Shown in pieces: positions 6,597 through 16,085 of a stretch of 28,575 bases of DNA. The number at the start of each line of letters is the position of its first letter. Position 1 is the first letter of the stretch. A program made the translations under genes and the position numbers. Source of the DNA: Veillonellaceae bacterium SB90. GTDB taxonomy: Bacteria; Bacillota; Negativicutes; Selenomonadales; Selenomonadaceae. Below the pieces are notes generated by a model. It made no database searches and was not told the DNA's origin. It worked only from the letters and a program-made list of their open reading frames with translations. The stretch lies in the NCBI GenBank assembly GCA_902364065.1, contig CABJCJ010000020.1:1-28575 (forward strand). Direction: 5' to 3'.

Positions 6597-9500
6597 TGTT
6601 TTCTGTCCCTTCTCTGCTGTCACTGCCGTTTGACTCACTGCCTGTCCCGGTCATTGCAAGCGGCTGCGCCGTCAGCTGCCGGACGGCGGCCCTGGCCCGC
6701 TCGATGCGCGAAAGGCTGTCCCTTGTCCCCTGCTGCACCTGCCGGTTCCACGCAAGGAGCGAAGCACCCGCAAAGTCGTAGCGGCCGAGGGCCGTTTGCA
6801 GGGCCTGATAAAACGCTGCGTCCCCGGGGCCGTAAGCTTCTTCCCAGGCGGTCCTGGCCTCCTGCAGCAGATGCGGCGCGCCTGCACGCGCGAGCAGGAA
6901 GGCCGCCACGAACTCGGGTCCCTCGATGTCCGGCTGATGCAGAAGCGCGGCGGCACCATTGCTGCGGCTGCGGCCATGGTCGCTCCAGCCGGCGGGGATT
7001 GCCGCATGCTATACAGGGCTGCGGCAAAATCGCCGCGGTTTTCCTGCACCTTGCCCCGGCAGTAGGCAATCATGTCGGGATCACTGCCCTCGCGCAGATA
7101 GATCTTGAGGGCCAGTTCGTACTGTCCGAAGTCCAGCGCGCGCTCGGCCGTCTCGAGACGCTCGTACTGGTCCCCCGCCGAAAGCCTGCTTTGAAGGCAA
7201 ACGAGCCAGGTCTGGTGCTGATACGGGCTCGTATCGCCGAGGTCTGCCGCACAGTCGATGAGGCCGGCCGCTGCAGCTTCCTGCAGGAAGGCATAGCTGG
7301 GACTGCCGGGCCGTGCGTTTTCCTCATAGATCAGCAGGCCGCGGTTGGCCCGCGTCGCGCCGACGTAGAAGTATTTCCAGGCCATGGCGGGATCGAAGGC
7401 CATATCGCTGAGGATGTCGCAGAGCAGGACGGCCGGGTACTCCATGCCCTTGCAGGAGAGCACGTCGGTGACGGTATCCTCCGCCGTCATGCCGAAGCGG
7501 CCCTGCGTCCCGGCACCGGCACTGGCACTGGCACCGGCATTAAAATGAGAAAAGGCGAAAACGGGCATGAGGCTGCCCGGCTCGAGACGGCGCCAGAGGT
7601 CCTGCGTGAGCAGGCGGCGGTTCTTCTCCGACGGCAGGATCCAGACTGGCTTCCAGCCGGCAGGCGTCAGCGGCGGCACCTTAATCTGCTGCAGCTCGGC
7701 TTCCTTGAAGGTCAGGATGTGGCGCTTGCGGAAGTGCTGCAGGATCATGTCCTGGAACGCGATGATGCTGCGGCTCGAACGGTAATTGTAGCGCAGATAG
7801 CGTGGCCGGCAGGCCTCTTCCGGCAGCATGCGCCCATGCATGGCATCGAGGCGGTTCAGCGTCGTGCGCATCCACGACTCCTCGAAGTATGTGGGCTGCA
7901 CCATCTGGCAGCGGTCCGAAGCCAAACGCTTCGCGCGCGTGCCGCAAAGCAGCTTGAAGATCGCCAGAAGCTCGCGCTGCGTGAGGTCCTGGCATTCGTC
8001 GATAAAGGCGGAGGTATAGGCGGCCGCCTCAGGCGCCGGGGCCCGGAGAATCAGGCTGGCCACGTCGTTGTCGTCGAGCAGGCCGTGGCGTTTGAGGTAC
8101 GCCTGATACGCGGCAAAGACGCGGTAAAGCGCGCGGACCCAGAAGGCGTCGCGGCGGCTTGCCTTTTTCTCACGCATGAGGAGCTGCTGGTATTCGTCTG
8201 CGGTCAGGAACGCGAGCAGCGGCTCTCTTGCGTCACCCGCGCCCGCCTTTTCGCCCCCGTCCGCCGGCAGGCGCGCCGCGCCCTTGATGATGCCGTGGAT
8301 CTCGCGCCAGGCCATGAGCAGCGTCGCTTCTTCCTCGCCGCGGGCCTCGGCCGGCCAGAACTGCCGCCAGTCCACCTGCTCCTGCCAGAAGCGGCGGAAG
8401 ACCGTCAGGCTCTGCGCCGCGTTCAGCAGGCAGCGCTCGGGCAGGCGCGGATACCGCTCCTTGACGTGCTGGCGCAGGAACGCAAACGTCGTCATGATGA
8501 CGGGCTCCCCGTCCGGCTGCTGCGGCGCGTCCGGACGCATGACATCCTGCCGGAATTCATAGGCAAGGGTGTAGACGAGGTTCTCGGACATCGTCAGATA
8601 GAGGCAGCGATGGCCGGGCCTCTGCCATTCGTCCTGGATCCACTTGAGCCCGACGACCGACTTGCCCGCGCCGGCATTGCCGACAATCGAGAGATTCGAA
8701 GCCGCCTCGGCCTGCCTGCCCTCTGCAAGCAGCGACTGCTGCACCTCGTCGTAGACGAAATGCTGCGGCGTCGCGAGGTATTCGCCGAAAGAAAGCGCCT
8801 TGTCCCGCTCGTGCACCGCCTGCCAGGATTCGAGCTGCTGCAGGAAATCGTCGACGTCGTAATACACGTAGCCGATGCTCTTGCCGCGAATCTTGCGGAT
8901 GTCGACCATCTGGCGGTCGTGGCTGCTCAGGGCCAGCAGCGTCAGGATGCCGTCCTGATAGACCATGCTGAGGCGGTGGTCGCCGATGCGGCGCTTGAAG
9001 ACGCGCTTGCCCCTGGCTCCTGCCACGAGTTTGAAGTCGTTGCCCGCCGCCTGGCGCTCGCCCGTGAAGATGCGTTCCATCTTGCGCAGGCGCGGCAGGA
9101 AGGATTTGCGGAAGCGTTCCTGATACGCGCGCGGCACATGGCGGAAAATATGCTTGTCAAACTGGATGCCGCGAAAGAGGCCCTGTCCCGGCTTTTTGCC
9201 GCCATCGCCCGCAGCAGCAAAACCGCGGCGAGGCGTGCCGTCAGGCAAGGCCTCTCTTCCCCGCCCTGCAGGGGCTGTGTCCGCCCTGGCCGCGGGATGA
9301 TCGCCCCGGGATGCGTCAGCCGGCGCCGAGGCTGCCTTCGCCCCAGGCGCCGCTGGTGTTGCCGGCGTCATCATGGCCGGCGAGAGCGGCCCATGTCCCG
9401 GCAAAGCGGCATGAGCTGCCGGCATCGAGGGGGCAGGCTGCGCCGTCTCCCTGGCGGCGGCTCGCGCGAGCTCCTCTTGGCGCCTGGCGCGCAGCCAGGC

Positions 9501-11975
9501 CAGCACATCGTCGAGCTCCCTGCCCGTATAGAGCACCTGCAGCTCCCGCCCGGACGCTGATGATCCCCCAGTGGCCGCGTCAAACGCCTCGACCGTGAAC
9601 TGACGCCCCCTGCGGCAGACGGCATACCGGATTGTCTCGCCGCGCGGCCAGCCGCAGGCCAGGAGCCATGCTTCAGCCGTGCCCTTGCTCGTGAATTCAC
9701 ACGAAAGCGCGTGCGGGAAGCCTTCAGAGGCCCGGCGCGCTTCTTCCGCCGTCCGGAACAGGCCGGTTTCCCAGCCCCGGGCCACGGCAAAATACGCATG
9801 ATCCGAGCCGAATGCCCGCTTCTCCTCATCTGTCTCCGCCTGCAGCGGTGCGTAATGCGCCTCGTACGCGAGCCGCCCCCAGACGAGGCGGAAGAGGCGC
9901 CGCACGGCCCTGCGGTTTTCCTTATCCACCGGGCAGGCGGCAAGATACCGGTCCTCCCAGTCGGCAGGCATATGATGGGACGTTTCCATGCGCGTGCGGA
10001 TGAACGCCTCCATTTCCTCGTAAAGGGTCCAGTCCGGATGTGCGAAGCCCTCCTGCAGGCGCAGGGCGGGCGGAAGCTCCGCGCGGCAGGCCAAAAGCTC
10101 ATGTTCCCGCCGCTCGGAAAGTGTCTCGAGCCGGTGCTCACGCCGCTTGAGATGCCCAAAAGCCTCGGCAAGGGCCGCACCGATCGGCTTTTCCCAGCAG
10201 ACGGCCAGCAGAAGATGCATGCCGTCTGCCACGTCATAGACGCCAAAGCGCGGCAGAGGTGCCATGTTCTCCTGCGGCCTAGCCTGTACGATCAGCCGGC
10301 CGCCCGCGCTGCCTGCCGGCATTTCCGGCTGATGGGATGAAGACGCGGCGGCCGAAAGCGCCTCAAAAAGCGCCCGACCGTCTGCGGCGAGCCTTGCGGC
10401 CTGCTCGGGATAACGCAGGCAGGCAAGGTACGGGCGTGTCTGCCAAGAACGGCCAGCCGTATCTGCGGCCGACTGCGCGCCTTCGTGGTCAGGCTCTACA
10501 AAAAGCGCACACGTCATTTGCGCAAGGGCCTGTTCGCAGCATTCCCGCCGGGCGCGCCAGCCTGGCTCGCAGCCCGACGCCGTCAAGCGCAGCTTGCCAG
10601 CTTCCCAGGCCGTCTGGGTCGCCTGCAAGATCTCCTGAAGCTTTGGCCAGCCCGCTTCGTCAAAGTCACGTTTAGCCGCCAGCGCGCGCTGCCAGAAGAG
10701 TTGCGGCAGGCGCCGGGCAATGGGCAGCAGAGCCTGCCAGTCCGGCCCCTGCCCTTCTGTGTCAGCCCCTTTCGCCTCATTCCACACGGCCTGCCAGCGC
10801 GCAGCCATCGCCTCGAAAAAGGACGAAAGCCCCTCGCCTGTCAGTTGTTCTTCCGCCGAACGTCCTGCGCGGATCACGGCCAGCGCCGCCAAAGCCAGGT
10901 AAGCATCCGGCAGCGAACGCGTGTCGAGCCCCGGCAGCACGGCACAGGCCTGGGCCAGCACCACATCAGAAGATGCTGGCCCGGGCTGGCTCTCCCCGCC
11001 CGCCGCAGCCGCTGCAATCATGGCAGCCGTCTCCGCAGCCGACGGCTCTGCCAGTTCGCCCGCCTCTCTCTCCGGTGCCAGGAGGGCAGCCGCATCCTTC
11101 TGCACGCGGCGCCGGAAGCGTTCCGCCGTGCTCATGTGCGCGGCGTTGTACGTCCGGGCAAAGGCCGCACGCTGCGCCTCGCCGCCCGCGGCCGCGCGCA
11201 CGAGCTGCGGATACCTCTCATCGTACGCCAACCACTGCTGCGCGCGTGCCATATATTCCTGCAAAGCGCCGCGGTACAGGGAGGGAATGCGGTAGGCCTT
11301 ACCGAAGGACGCGGCCAGCTGCTTGGCCGACTGCCGGCGAAAATTCGGCCAGTCCTCCCGCAGCAGCGCGGCAAGCGCAGTGAGCAGCCTGCGTTCCTCC
11401 TCCGCCAGCGACGGCGGGAACGTATCTTGCGCCTTGCCGTCAGACCCCTTGGCAGCCTGCGGCGGCATGCACGCCGCATCGCCATCAGCCGCATCGGCGC
11501 GCTGAGGAAACGCCGTCCCGGGCATCACCGCATACGGCCGGTCGTATGCCGCCCGCATGACATCGGCTGCCAGCGCAGCCAGAGCCTTTCCATTCGACTG
11601 CGCCGCCTGCGCCGGCTCAGGCAGGGCGAGGACCGGCACGGGCAGCCCCTCGCCCAGGTCACAGACGAGCAGACAGGAAGCGGCAGCCTGCCCCGCTGCC
11701 GCCCGCTCGGCCACCTCCGCCCATTCGCGTCCCGTGAGGACGGCTGCGAGCAGCCTCGCGTCGGCGCGGCTCCGCGCATAAAGCAGGACATCCTTTCCCT
11801 GCGACAAGCAGGCTGTATACGAAAGCCCCAGAAAGACCGATGCCGTGCCGTCCGGCAGATACCGGCACAGAGCAGCAGCCAGGGAGACATCCCCCGCCTG
11901 CCGCGCACCATGCTGCAGCATCCCCATTTTCCGTTCACTGGTTCGTTTTGATAGCGATCGTTGATGTTTTTTCAT
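6571..11975 (-). CDS. Giant SF1 (UvrD-like) helicase with hybrid-binding-like and RelE-like domains; frameshift near the 3' end
   Basis: A protein of about 1,800 residues if one frameshift is repaired. Residues 1-700 are Ala-rich helical sequence of unknown family. Residues 728-775 (YFAVARGWETGLF ... EGFPHA ... AEAWL) match the RNase HI N-terminal RNA:DNA hybrid-binding (Cauli_VI) domain. A Pro/Ala linker follows. Residues about 942-1035 resemble the RelE/ParE fold (RIGDHRLSMVYQDG). The helicase core has Walker A GNAGAGKS (1099-1106), Walker B DECQD (1326-1330), NYRSSRSI, a motif V-like SCKGMEYPAVLL and VGATRA (1538-1543). TPR-like helices follow. Near 6960-7008 the frame is lost: the original frame gives Arg/Pro/Ser-rich nonsense to 6672, whereas another frame, open from 7008 to 6571, continues helical sequence (AFLLARAGAPHLLQEA). 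ATG at 11975 has AAAGGA upstream; TTG at 11987 is less likely. Confidence 0.8.
7511..7540. repeat. Hexanucleotide tandem repeat inside the helicase gene
   Basis: Five 6-base units (CGGCAC, CGGCAC, TGGCAC, TGGCAC, CGGCAT) encode an Ala/Gly/Ser linker between the DECQD motif and the motif V-like region. Unit number can change without breaking the frame, so it is a likely length-variable linker. Confidence 0.75.
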
Positions 11976-12009
11976 AGCAAGATCCAATCCTTTAGCAGTT
12001 CTTATTTAT

Positions 12010-12039
12010 AGTATACCGCAGGGCCTGTCCTTCCCACAA
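12010..12039 (-). promoter_or_regulatory. Candidate promoter of the giant helicase operon
   Basis: On the minus strand TTGTGG (-35, 12034-12039) is followed after 18 bases by TATACT (-10, 12010-12015), about 35 bases upstream of the helicase ATG. The region lies just beyond the terminator of the preceding operon, so an independent promoter is needed here. Confidence 0.55.
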
Positions 12040-12088
12040 GGATGGCCGGGGCCCAATCCCTTCCTTCCCAGGCCTTCCCAGAAAAAGA

Positions 12089-12125
12089 AACAGCCCTTGG
12101 AGCGCCATATCCTCCAAGGGCTGTT
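12089..12125 (-). terminator. Intrinsic terminator of the pnuC operon
   Basis: AACAGCCCTTGGAG and CTCCAAGGGCTGTT form a 14-base perfect stem. Read on the minus strand it is followed by TTTCTTTTTC. It lies 42 bases after the stop of the membrane-anchored protein gene. Confidence 0.85.
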
Positions 12126-12166
12126 TTGTTCCTGTTACATGTTGCAGAGGCGTGGAGCCGTTGCTT

Positions 12167-12856
12167 TCACCGAATGCCTTTCATCGTGCAGTAATCCTCG
12201 ATGCCCTTCACGACGGGCGCGAAATTCTCCGCGACATTCGCGATGCGCACGACCCGGTACTGGCCGTCCGGCTGCCGCAAAAGCGTAAGCTTCAGCTGCA
12301 TCTTCGGCACGAGCTGGCCGTATGCGCTGGAATCGCCCGTGATCTCGACGAGCGCGCTGGCCTGCGCCCCATCCTTCTCGGGTGTGACCGTGAGAAGCTC
12401 CGCCTTGTAATGCGGCACGATATCCTGAGCTTCCTTTGCCACAAAGGCCGCGTCGTCCATATCGTCGGCATTGGGCACGATGGCATCCGGCTGCAGGAAG
12501 AGGCTCCAGGCGCGCTGCATGAGCTCTAAATCCTGCGTGCGGCGTTCGGCGATATAGTGCTCCATGAACGTCGTATCGTGGCAGAAAAACCAGTCCTGCG
12601 GGTACATCGCATGAAGCTTCTCAATGTCGCGCGCCAGGATGGCCGTGCTCTCATCGTAGGCCGACGCCGCGATGGCATCGATGTCGGCGTAGCGCGCAAT
12701 CGCCTTCTCGTCGCGCTCCGCGATACCTGTCATCAGCGCCTGCATCGCGTATTCCGGCGTGCGCTTTGACTCATACCGGTACCCGCTGACGCCAATCATG
12801 ACGAGCACGAGCAGCAGGATGCCGGCGATGAGGCGGTGGTTCTTTTTGGCAAACAT
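12167..12856 (-). CDS. Membrane-anchored protein of unknown function
   Basis: A 229-residue protein with a single N-terminal hydrophobic segment (about residues 9-25, LIAGILLLVLVMIGVSG) preceded by KKNHR. The rest should lie outside the membrane, either as a signal-anchored protein or after signal peptide cleavage. No lipobox cysteine is visible. The remainder is a soluble alpha/beta sequence with a C-terminal section (MQLKLTLLRQPDGQYRVVRI) resembling cystatin/NTF2-like accessory domains. I do not recognise a family. The open frame continues far upstream inside pnuC, but the start is set by GGGAGGA six bases before the ATG. It follows pnuC by 26 bases in the same operon. Confidence 0.78.
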   Translation of the reverse strand: MFAKKNHRLIAGILLLVLVMIGVSGYRYESKRTPEYAMQALMTGIAERDEKAIARYADIDAIAASAYDESTAILARDIEKLHAMYPQDWFFCHDTTFMEHYIAERRTQDLELMQRAWSLFLQPDAIVPNADDMDDAAFVAKEAQDIVPHYKAELLTVTPEKDGAQASALVEITGDSSAYGQLVPKMQLKLTLLRQPDGQYRVVRIANVAENFAPVVKGIEDYCTMKGIR

Positions 12857-12882
12857 AATTGTCCTCCCAAGCGAAGTGTCAA

Positions 12883-13602
12883 TCAGCTGGCGCCGCCTTC
12901 GTTGTTGGCTTCGCCGCTGCTCCAGACCTTCTGGGCGTAGACGGCGTTGAAGAGCAGGGCTGCCTGCAGGGCGACCTGCGAGAGGTTGGCGCCGAGCGTG
13001 CCGATCGTGTTGTCGCCCATCATCATCTGGACCGAGAGAATCGACCAGTACAGGAAGTTCGCGATGTTGACGAAAATCCAGAGCGACCAGTTCTCGTTGT
13101 ACTTGAGGACGTAGAGGATCTGCGCGATGAAGCTGATGACGAAGTTGATGGAATCGAAATACGGCAGCTGGCCGCCGACGCCGGCGAGCACCCACCAGCC
13201 GATGGCCCAGGCGATGAAGGCGCCGAAGAACGCCTTCTTGCGCGTGCCGGGCTGGAACGAATGCGTCTCCTCCTGGCGGCCCCAGAGATACCAGCCAATC
13301 GGCTGCGAGATGACGTAGACGATATCCATCGCAAACGAGCCGTAGGCATGGCTGATCCAGGCGATGTACGTCATGGCCACGCACTGGATGAAGCCGAAGA
13401 TGAACGAGATCTTGCGGCCCTTCATGCCGTAGACGAGGCAGATGACGCCGGCCACGCCCGAGATCATGCCGATCGGGCTGTCCGGCACGATGGCGAAGAC
13501 CACGAGCTGCAGCAGGATCAGCACGGAGACGTAGGCGACTTCAAATTTCTTCCAATGCGTGAAGAGCTGGCTGTAGAGCCAGCTGTGTTTTGTTGCGGTC
13601 AT
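12883..13602 (-). CDS. pnuC: Nicotinamide riboside transporter PnuC
   Basis: A 239-residue membrane protein of the PnuC family, which carries nicotinamide riboside inward by facilitated diffusion for NAD salvage. About seven hydrophobic segments are visible. The substrate-site tryptophan/asparagine motifs are present: QPIGWYLWG, SINFVISFIAQIL and NENWSLWIFVNIANFLYWS. The length agrees with the family. The ribosome binding site GGAGG overlaps the last codons of the upstream phosphorylase remnant, which places both on one transcript. No NadR-type kinase gene is in the window. Confidence 0.92.
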   Translation of the reverse strand: MTATKHSWLYSQLFTHWKKFEVAYVSVLILLQLVVFAIVPDSPIGMISGVAGVICLVYGMKGRKISFIFGFIQCVAMTYIAWISHAYGSFAMDIVYVISQPIGWYLWGRQEETHSFQPGTRKKAFFGAFIAWAIGWWVLAGVGGQLPYFDSINFVISFIAQILYVLKYNENWSLWIFVNIANFLYWSILSVQMMMGDNTIGTLGANLSQVALQAALLFNAVYAQKVWSSGEANNEGGAS

Positions 13603-13606
13603 AGGG

Positions 13607-13936
13607 TTATGCCTCCAGTTCGGTATCGGTCAGGATGTTCAGGGCCGCAAGGAGCGACGCGCGCTCGCCCGCGGCCACGAGCTCGGCACTGTTGACGAGG
13701 CTGTTGACGCCCTCGGCGAGGTCCCCCTGATAGAGCACGACGTTGTTGAGGATGGACAGCGTCTCCATGCCGCGCAGCCGCCCGATGACCATGAGGATGC
13801 CCGACTCCATGTCGTCGGCCTTGATGCCCTTCTTCGACCAGAAGGCCTCGACCTCGGCGTTGTCGTCCATGTAGAAGCCGTCATGCGAGCGCACGATGCC
13901 GTAGGTGGCATCGGGGGTGTTGTCACTGTCTTTATT
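13607..13936 (-). pseudogene. 3' remnant of a uridine phosphorylase-like nucleoside phosphorylase
   Basis: The readable frame gives about 100 residues matching only the C-terminal part of the roughly 250-residue uridine phosphorylase family: IVRSHDGFYMDD, KADDMESGILMVIGRLRG, SILNNVVLYQGDL and a C-terminal helix. MES in DDMES corresponds to the active-site Met-Glu pair binding ribose. The N-terminal half with the phosphate site is missing, and an in-frame TAA lies just upstream at 13937-13939. A short product could start at the GTG at 13894, but no ribosome binding site is visible. It precedes pnuC by four bases, so the intact operon probably coupled nucleoside cleavage with riboside uptake. 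Confidence 0.8.
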
Positions 13937-13962
13937 TTACTACGATTTTCCGGCGTGCGCAA
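13934..13962 (-). promoter_or_regulatory. Candidate promoter for the phosphorylase remnant-pnuC operon
   Basis: On the minus strand TTGCGC (-35, 13957-13962) is followed after 17 bases by TAAAAT (-10, 13934-13939). Transcription would begin inside the truncated phosphorylase sequence and carry pnuC. Confidence 0.5.
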
Positions 13963-13997
13963 AAACTGCGGACGTGTTCAAGCCCCGGCCGCCGGCA

Positions 13998-14027
13998 TTG
14001 ACAGCGGGAACCCGGAAACGCTAGAAT
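13998..14027 (+). promoter_or_regulatory. Sigma-70 promoter of rarD
   Basis: Perfect TTGACA (13998-14003), an 18-base spacer and TAGAAT (14022-14027) lie 43 bases before the rarD ATG. Confidence 0.75.
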
Positions 14028-14070
14028 GAAAGGTACAACTTGATGCAAACACACAAAGGAAGCGATATAC

Positions 14071-14988
14071 ATGCAAAAACAAAAAGCCGGCATGGCCGCG
14101 GCGCTCGGGACCTACATTCTCTGGGGCCTGCTGCCGCTCTACTGGAACCTCCTGGCCGCAGCCACGGCCGATGAGATCCTCGCACAGCGCGCCTGCTGGT
14201 CCTTTCTCTTCATGCTGCTCGTGCTCGTCATCACGAGGCGCTGGCAGGCCTTTAAGCGCGACTGCCGCGAACTCTGGCGCGACAAAAAGCGCGGCCTGCT
14301 GCTCATCGCCGCAGCCGTCCTCATCACGCTGAACTGGCTCACCTACATCTGGGCCGTCAACAACAACCACGTCATCGATACGAGCATCGGCTACTACATC
14401 AATCCGCTCATGAGCGTCCTCTTTGGCGTCATCTTCTTCCGCGAGCGGCTGACGGCGTCCAAGAAAGTCAGCTTCGCTCTTGCGGCCATCGGCATCCTGC
14501 TCATGACGTACGAGCTCGGCAAACTGCCGTGGATTTCCGTGGCGCTGGCCCTGACGTTTGCCGTGTACGGCGCCGTCAAGAAAAAGCTGCACCTCGCGCC
14601 GTTCTCGAGCATCACGCTTGAGACCCTGCTGATGCTGCCGGCGGCCATCCCCTACACCATCTTCCTCATGCAGACGCCGCAGAGCCACTTCGGCCCGGCG
14701 TTCCCGCTCCTGACGCTGCTGCTGGCCGGCACGGGCGTCATCACGGCCGTCCCGCTGCTGCTCTTTTCCTATGCGGCCAACACCCTGCCGCTAAACGTGC
14801 TGGGCTTCTTCCAGTATCTGAGCCCGACGGTTGCCCTGCTGCTCGGCATTTTCTTCTTCCACGAGCCGTTCGGCCTCCAGCAGCTCTTCGCCTTCGGCTT
14901 CATCTGGGCGGCCCTCCTGATCTTCACGCTGTCCGAGAGCCTGCATCACCGCGCAGCCAAGCCGCCCGAAACCGCACCCTCTGAATGA
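14071..14988 (+). CDS. rarD: RarD-type EamA/DMT-superfamily permease
   Basis: A 305-residue inner-membrane protein with about ten hydrophobic segments, the typical size for the RarD branch of the drug/metabolite transporter superfamily. Recognisable blocks are YILWGLLPLYWNLL with DEILAQRACWSF at the N-terminus, and in the second half a repeat ending with GFFQYLSPTVALLLGIFFFHEPF. The name comes from chloramphenicol sensitivity in Pseudomonas, but the natural substrate is unsettled, so drug transport should not be assumed. AAAGGAAG precedes the ATG. A strong promoter lies upstream, and the TehA-like gene follows 81 bases later with no clear terminator between them. Confidence 0.92.
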   Translation: MQKQKAGMAAALGTYILWGLLPLYWNLLAAATADEILAQRACWSFLFMLLVLVITRRWQAFKRDCRELWRDKKRGLLLIAAAVLITLNWLTYIWAVNNNHVIDTSIGYYINPLMSVLFGVIFFRERLTASKKVSFALAAIGILLMTYELGKLPWISVALALTFAVYGAVKKKLHLAPFSSITLETLLMLPAAIPYTIFLMQTPQSHFGPAFPLLTLLLAGTGVITAVPLLLFSYAANTLPLNVLGFFQYLSPTVALLLGIFFFHEPFGLQQLFAFGFIWAALLIFTLSESLHHRAAKPPETAPSE

Positions 14989-15069
14989 AAACAGCCCCCG
15001 GAGAGATGAAATGCCCGCTGCTCCTGCCGCAGGGAATCCAAATCCAACTCCTATAGAAAGAGGTATATC

Positions 15070-16020
15070 ATGGACACTGAACTACAGCCGCAGGCGTCCG
15101 TGTCGACGCTCAGCATGACCCTCGGTCTCTTCGCGCTGGGCATCGCCTGGCGCAACGCGGCCCTCCTGCTCGACTTCCCCGCTGCCATCGGCGAAGGCAT
15201 CCTTGGCGCAACCGGTCTGCTCTGGCTTTTCCTGCTGCTGCGCTATATCAGGCAGGTCATAACGAGCACGAACGGCGCCGCCCGCGAATGTATCCTGCAG
15301 CTGGGGAATCCCTTCCTGACGCTCGTGCCGATCACCACGAGCCTCGCGGCCGTGGCCCTGCGCCCATATGCCCCTTTTCCCGCCTGCATCCTGCTGCTCC
15401 TGGGCGTAGCCGGACAGCTCCTCTTCAGCTCGTACCACATCGGCGGCCAGTGGCACGGCAGGACCCCCGCCGAAATGGAGACGCCGGCCATGTACATGCC
15501 GACAATCGGCGCCAACTTCGCCTCCGCCATCGCACTCGGCGCCTTCGGGTACGCACACTGGGGCTATCTGTTCTTCGGTGCCGGCTTCCTGTCGTGGATG
15601 AGCCTGGAATCCTCCTTTCTCCATCACCTGCGCGCCGATGAACCCCTGCACCCGCAGAAACGCCCGCTGCTCGGCATCCAGCTCGCGCCGTCCTTCGTCG
15701 GCAGCTCGGCCTACCTGTCCTGCAACGGCGGGCAGATCGACGCCGTCGTGCTCGGCCTCGTCGGCTACGGCCTGCTCAACCTGCTGTTCATGGCACGCCT
15801 CATGACCTGGGTCCTGCGCGTCGGCCTCTCGATGTCGCTCTGGGCCTTCTCCTTCGCCATGGCCTCCATGGTCAACGTCGGCTTCCGTATCTGGCATGCG
15901 GGCTTTGACGACTCCTTTGTGCTGCTCGGGCAGTTCTTCACCATCTTCGGTACCACCGTCATCTTGCTGCTGCTCGCCGAGACGGCCCTGCTCCTCGCCC
16001 GTTCCTTTTCAAAACAATAA
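15070..16020 (+). CDS. tehA: TehA-like transporter (tellurite-resistance/dicarboxylate transporter family)
   Basis: A 316-residue integral membrane protein with about ten hydrophobic segments. It belongs to the TDT family, which holds TehA, malate permeases and SLAC1-like anion channels. Family-typical stretches are YMPTIGANFASAIALGAFGY, WGYLFFGAGFLSWMSLE, LGIQLAPSFVGSSAYL and, later, FRIWHAGFD. Transport of a small anion is likely; tellurite resistance is only the historical name. AAGAGG lies upstream of the ATG. The gene probably shares the rarD promoter, and no terminator was recognised before the RelBE promoter just downstream. Confidence 0.88.
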   Translation: MDTELQPQASVSTLSMTLGLFALGIAWRNAALLLDFPAAIGEGILGATGLLWLFLLLRYIRQVITSTNGAARECILQLGNPFLTLVPITTSLAAVALRPYAPFPACILLLLGVAGQLLFSSYHIGGQWHGRTPAEMETPAMYMPTIGANFASAIALGAFGYAHWGYLFFGAGFLSWMSLESSFLHHLRADEPLHPQKRPLLGIQLAPSFVGSSAYLSCNGGQIDAVVLGLVGYGLLNLLFMARLMTWVLRVGLSMSLWAFSFAMASMVNVGFRIWHAGFDDSFVLLGQFFTIFGTTVILLLLAETALLLARSFSKQ

Positions 16021-16033
16021 GCGGCCCCCGTAT

Positions 16034-16080
16034 TTGACTTCTCCCTCCTCTTGTATTACAATGTATTACAAAGGGAGGGA
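16034..16080 (+). promoter_or_regulatory. RelBE-type promoter with overlapping repeated operator
   Basis: TTGACT (16034-16039), a 17-base spacer and TACAAT (16057-16062) form a strong promoter. Two direct copies of TGTATTACAA (16052-16061, 16062-16071), one helical turn apart, overlap the -10 box and start site. A wider dyad (TCCCTCCTCTTGTA at 16042-16055 against TACAAAGGGAGGGA at 16067-16080, 12 of 14 matching) extends over the ribosome binding site. This fits an autoregulatory ribbon-helix-helix operator. Confidence 0.8.
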
Positions 16081-16085
16081 TTTTT

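Noticed and set aside
6588..9560. 990-codon open frame on the plus strand
   Set aside because: It lies wholly opposite the giant helicase, is rich in Arg/Ala/Gly with no recognisable domain, and is explained by the high GC content leaving few stops. The minus-strand frame has clear helicase motifs.
12857..13384. Upstream extension of the membrane-anchored protein frame
   Set aside because: It runs through pnuC in another frame, is Arg/Leu-rich, and a good ribosome binding site supports the start at 12856.
15082..15897. 271-codon minus-strand frame
   Set aside because: It is the antisense of the TehA-like gene, without recognisable motifs or ribosome binding site.
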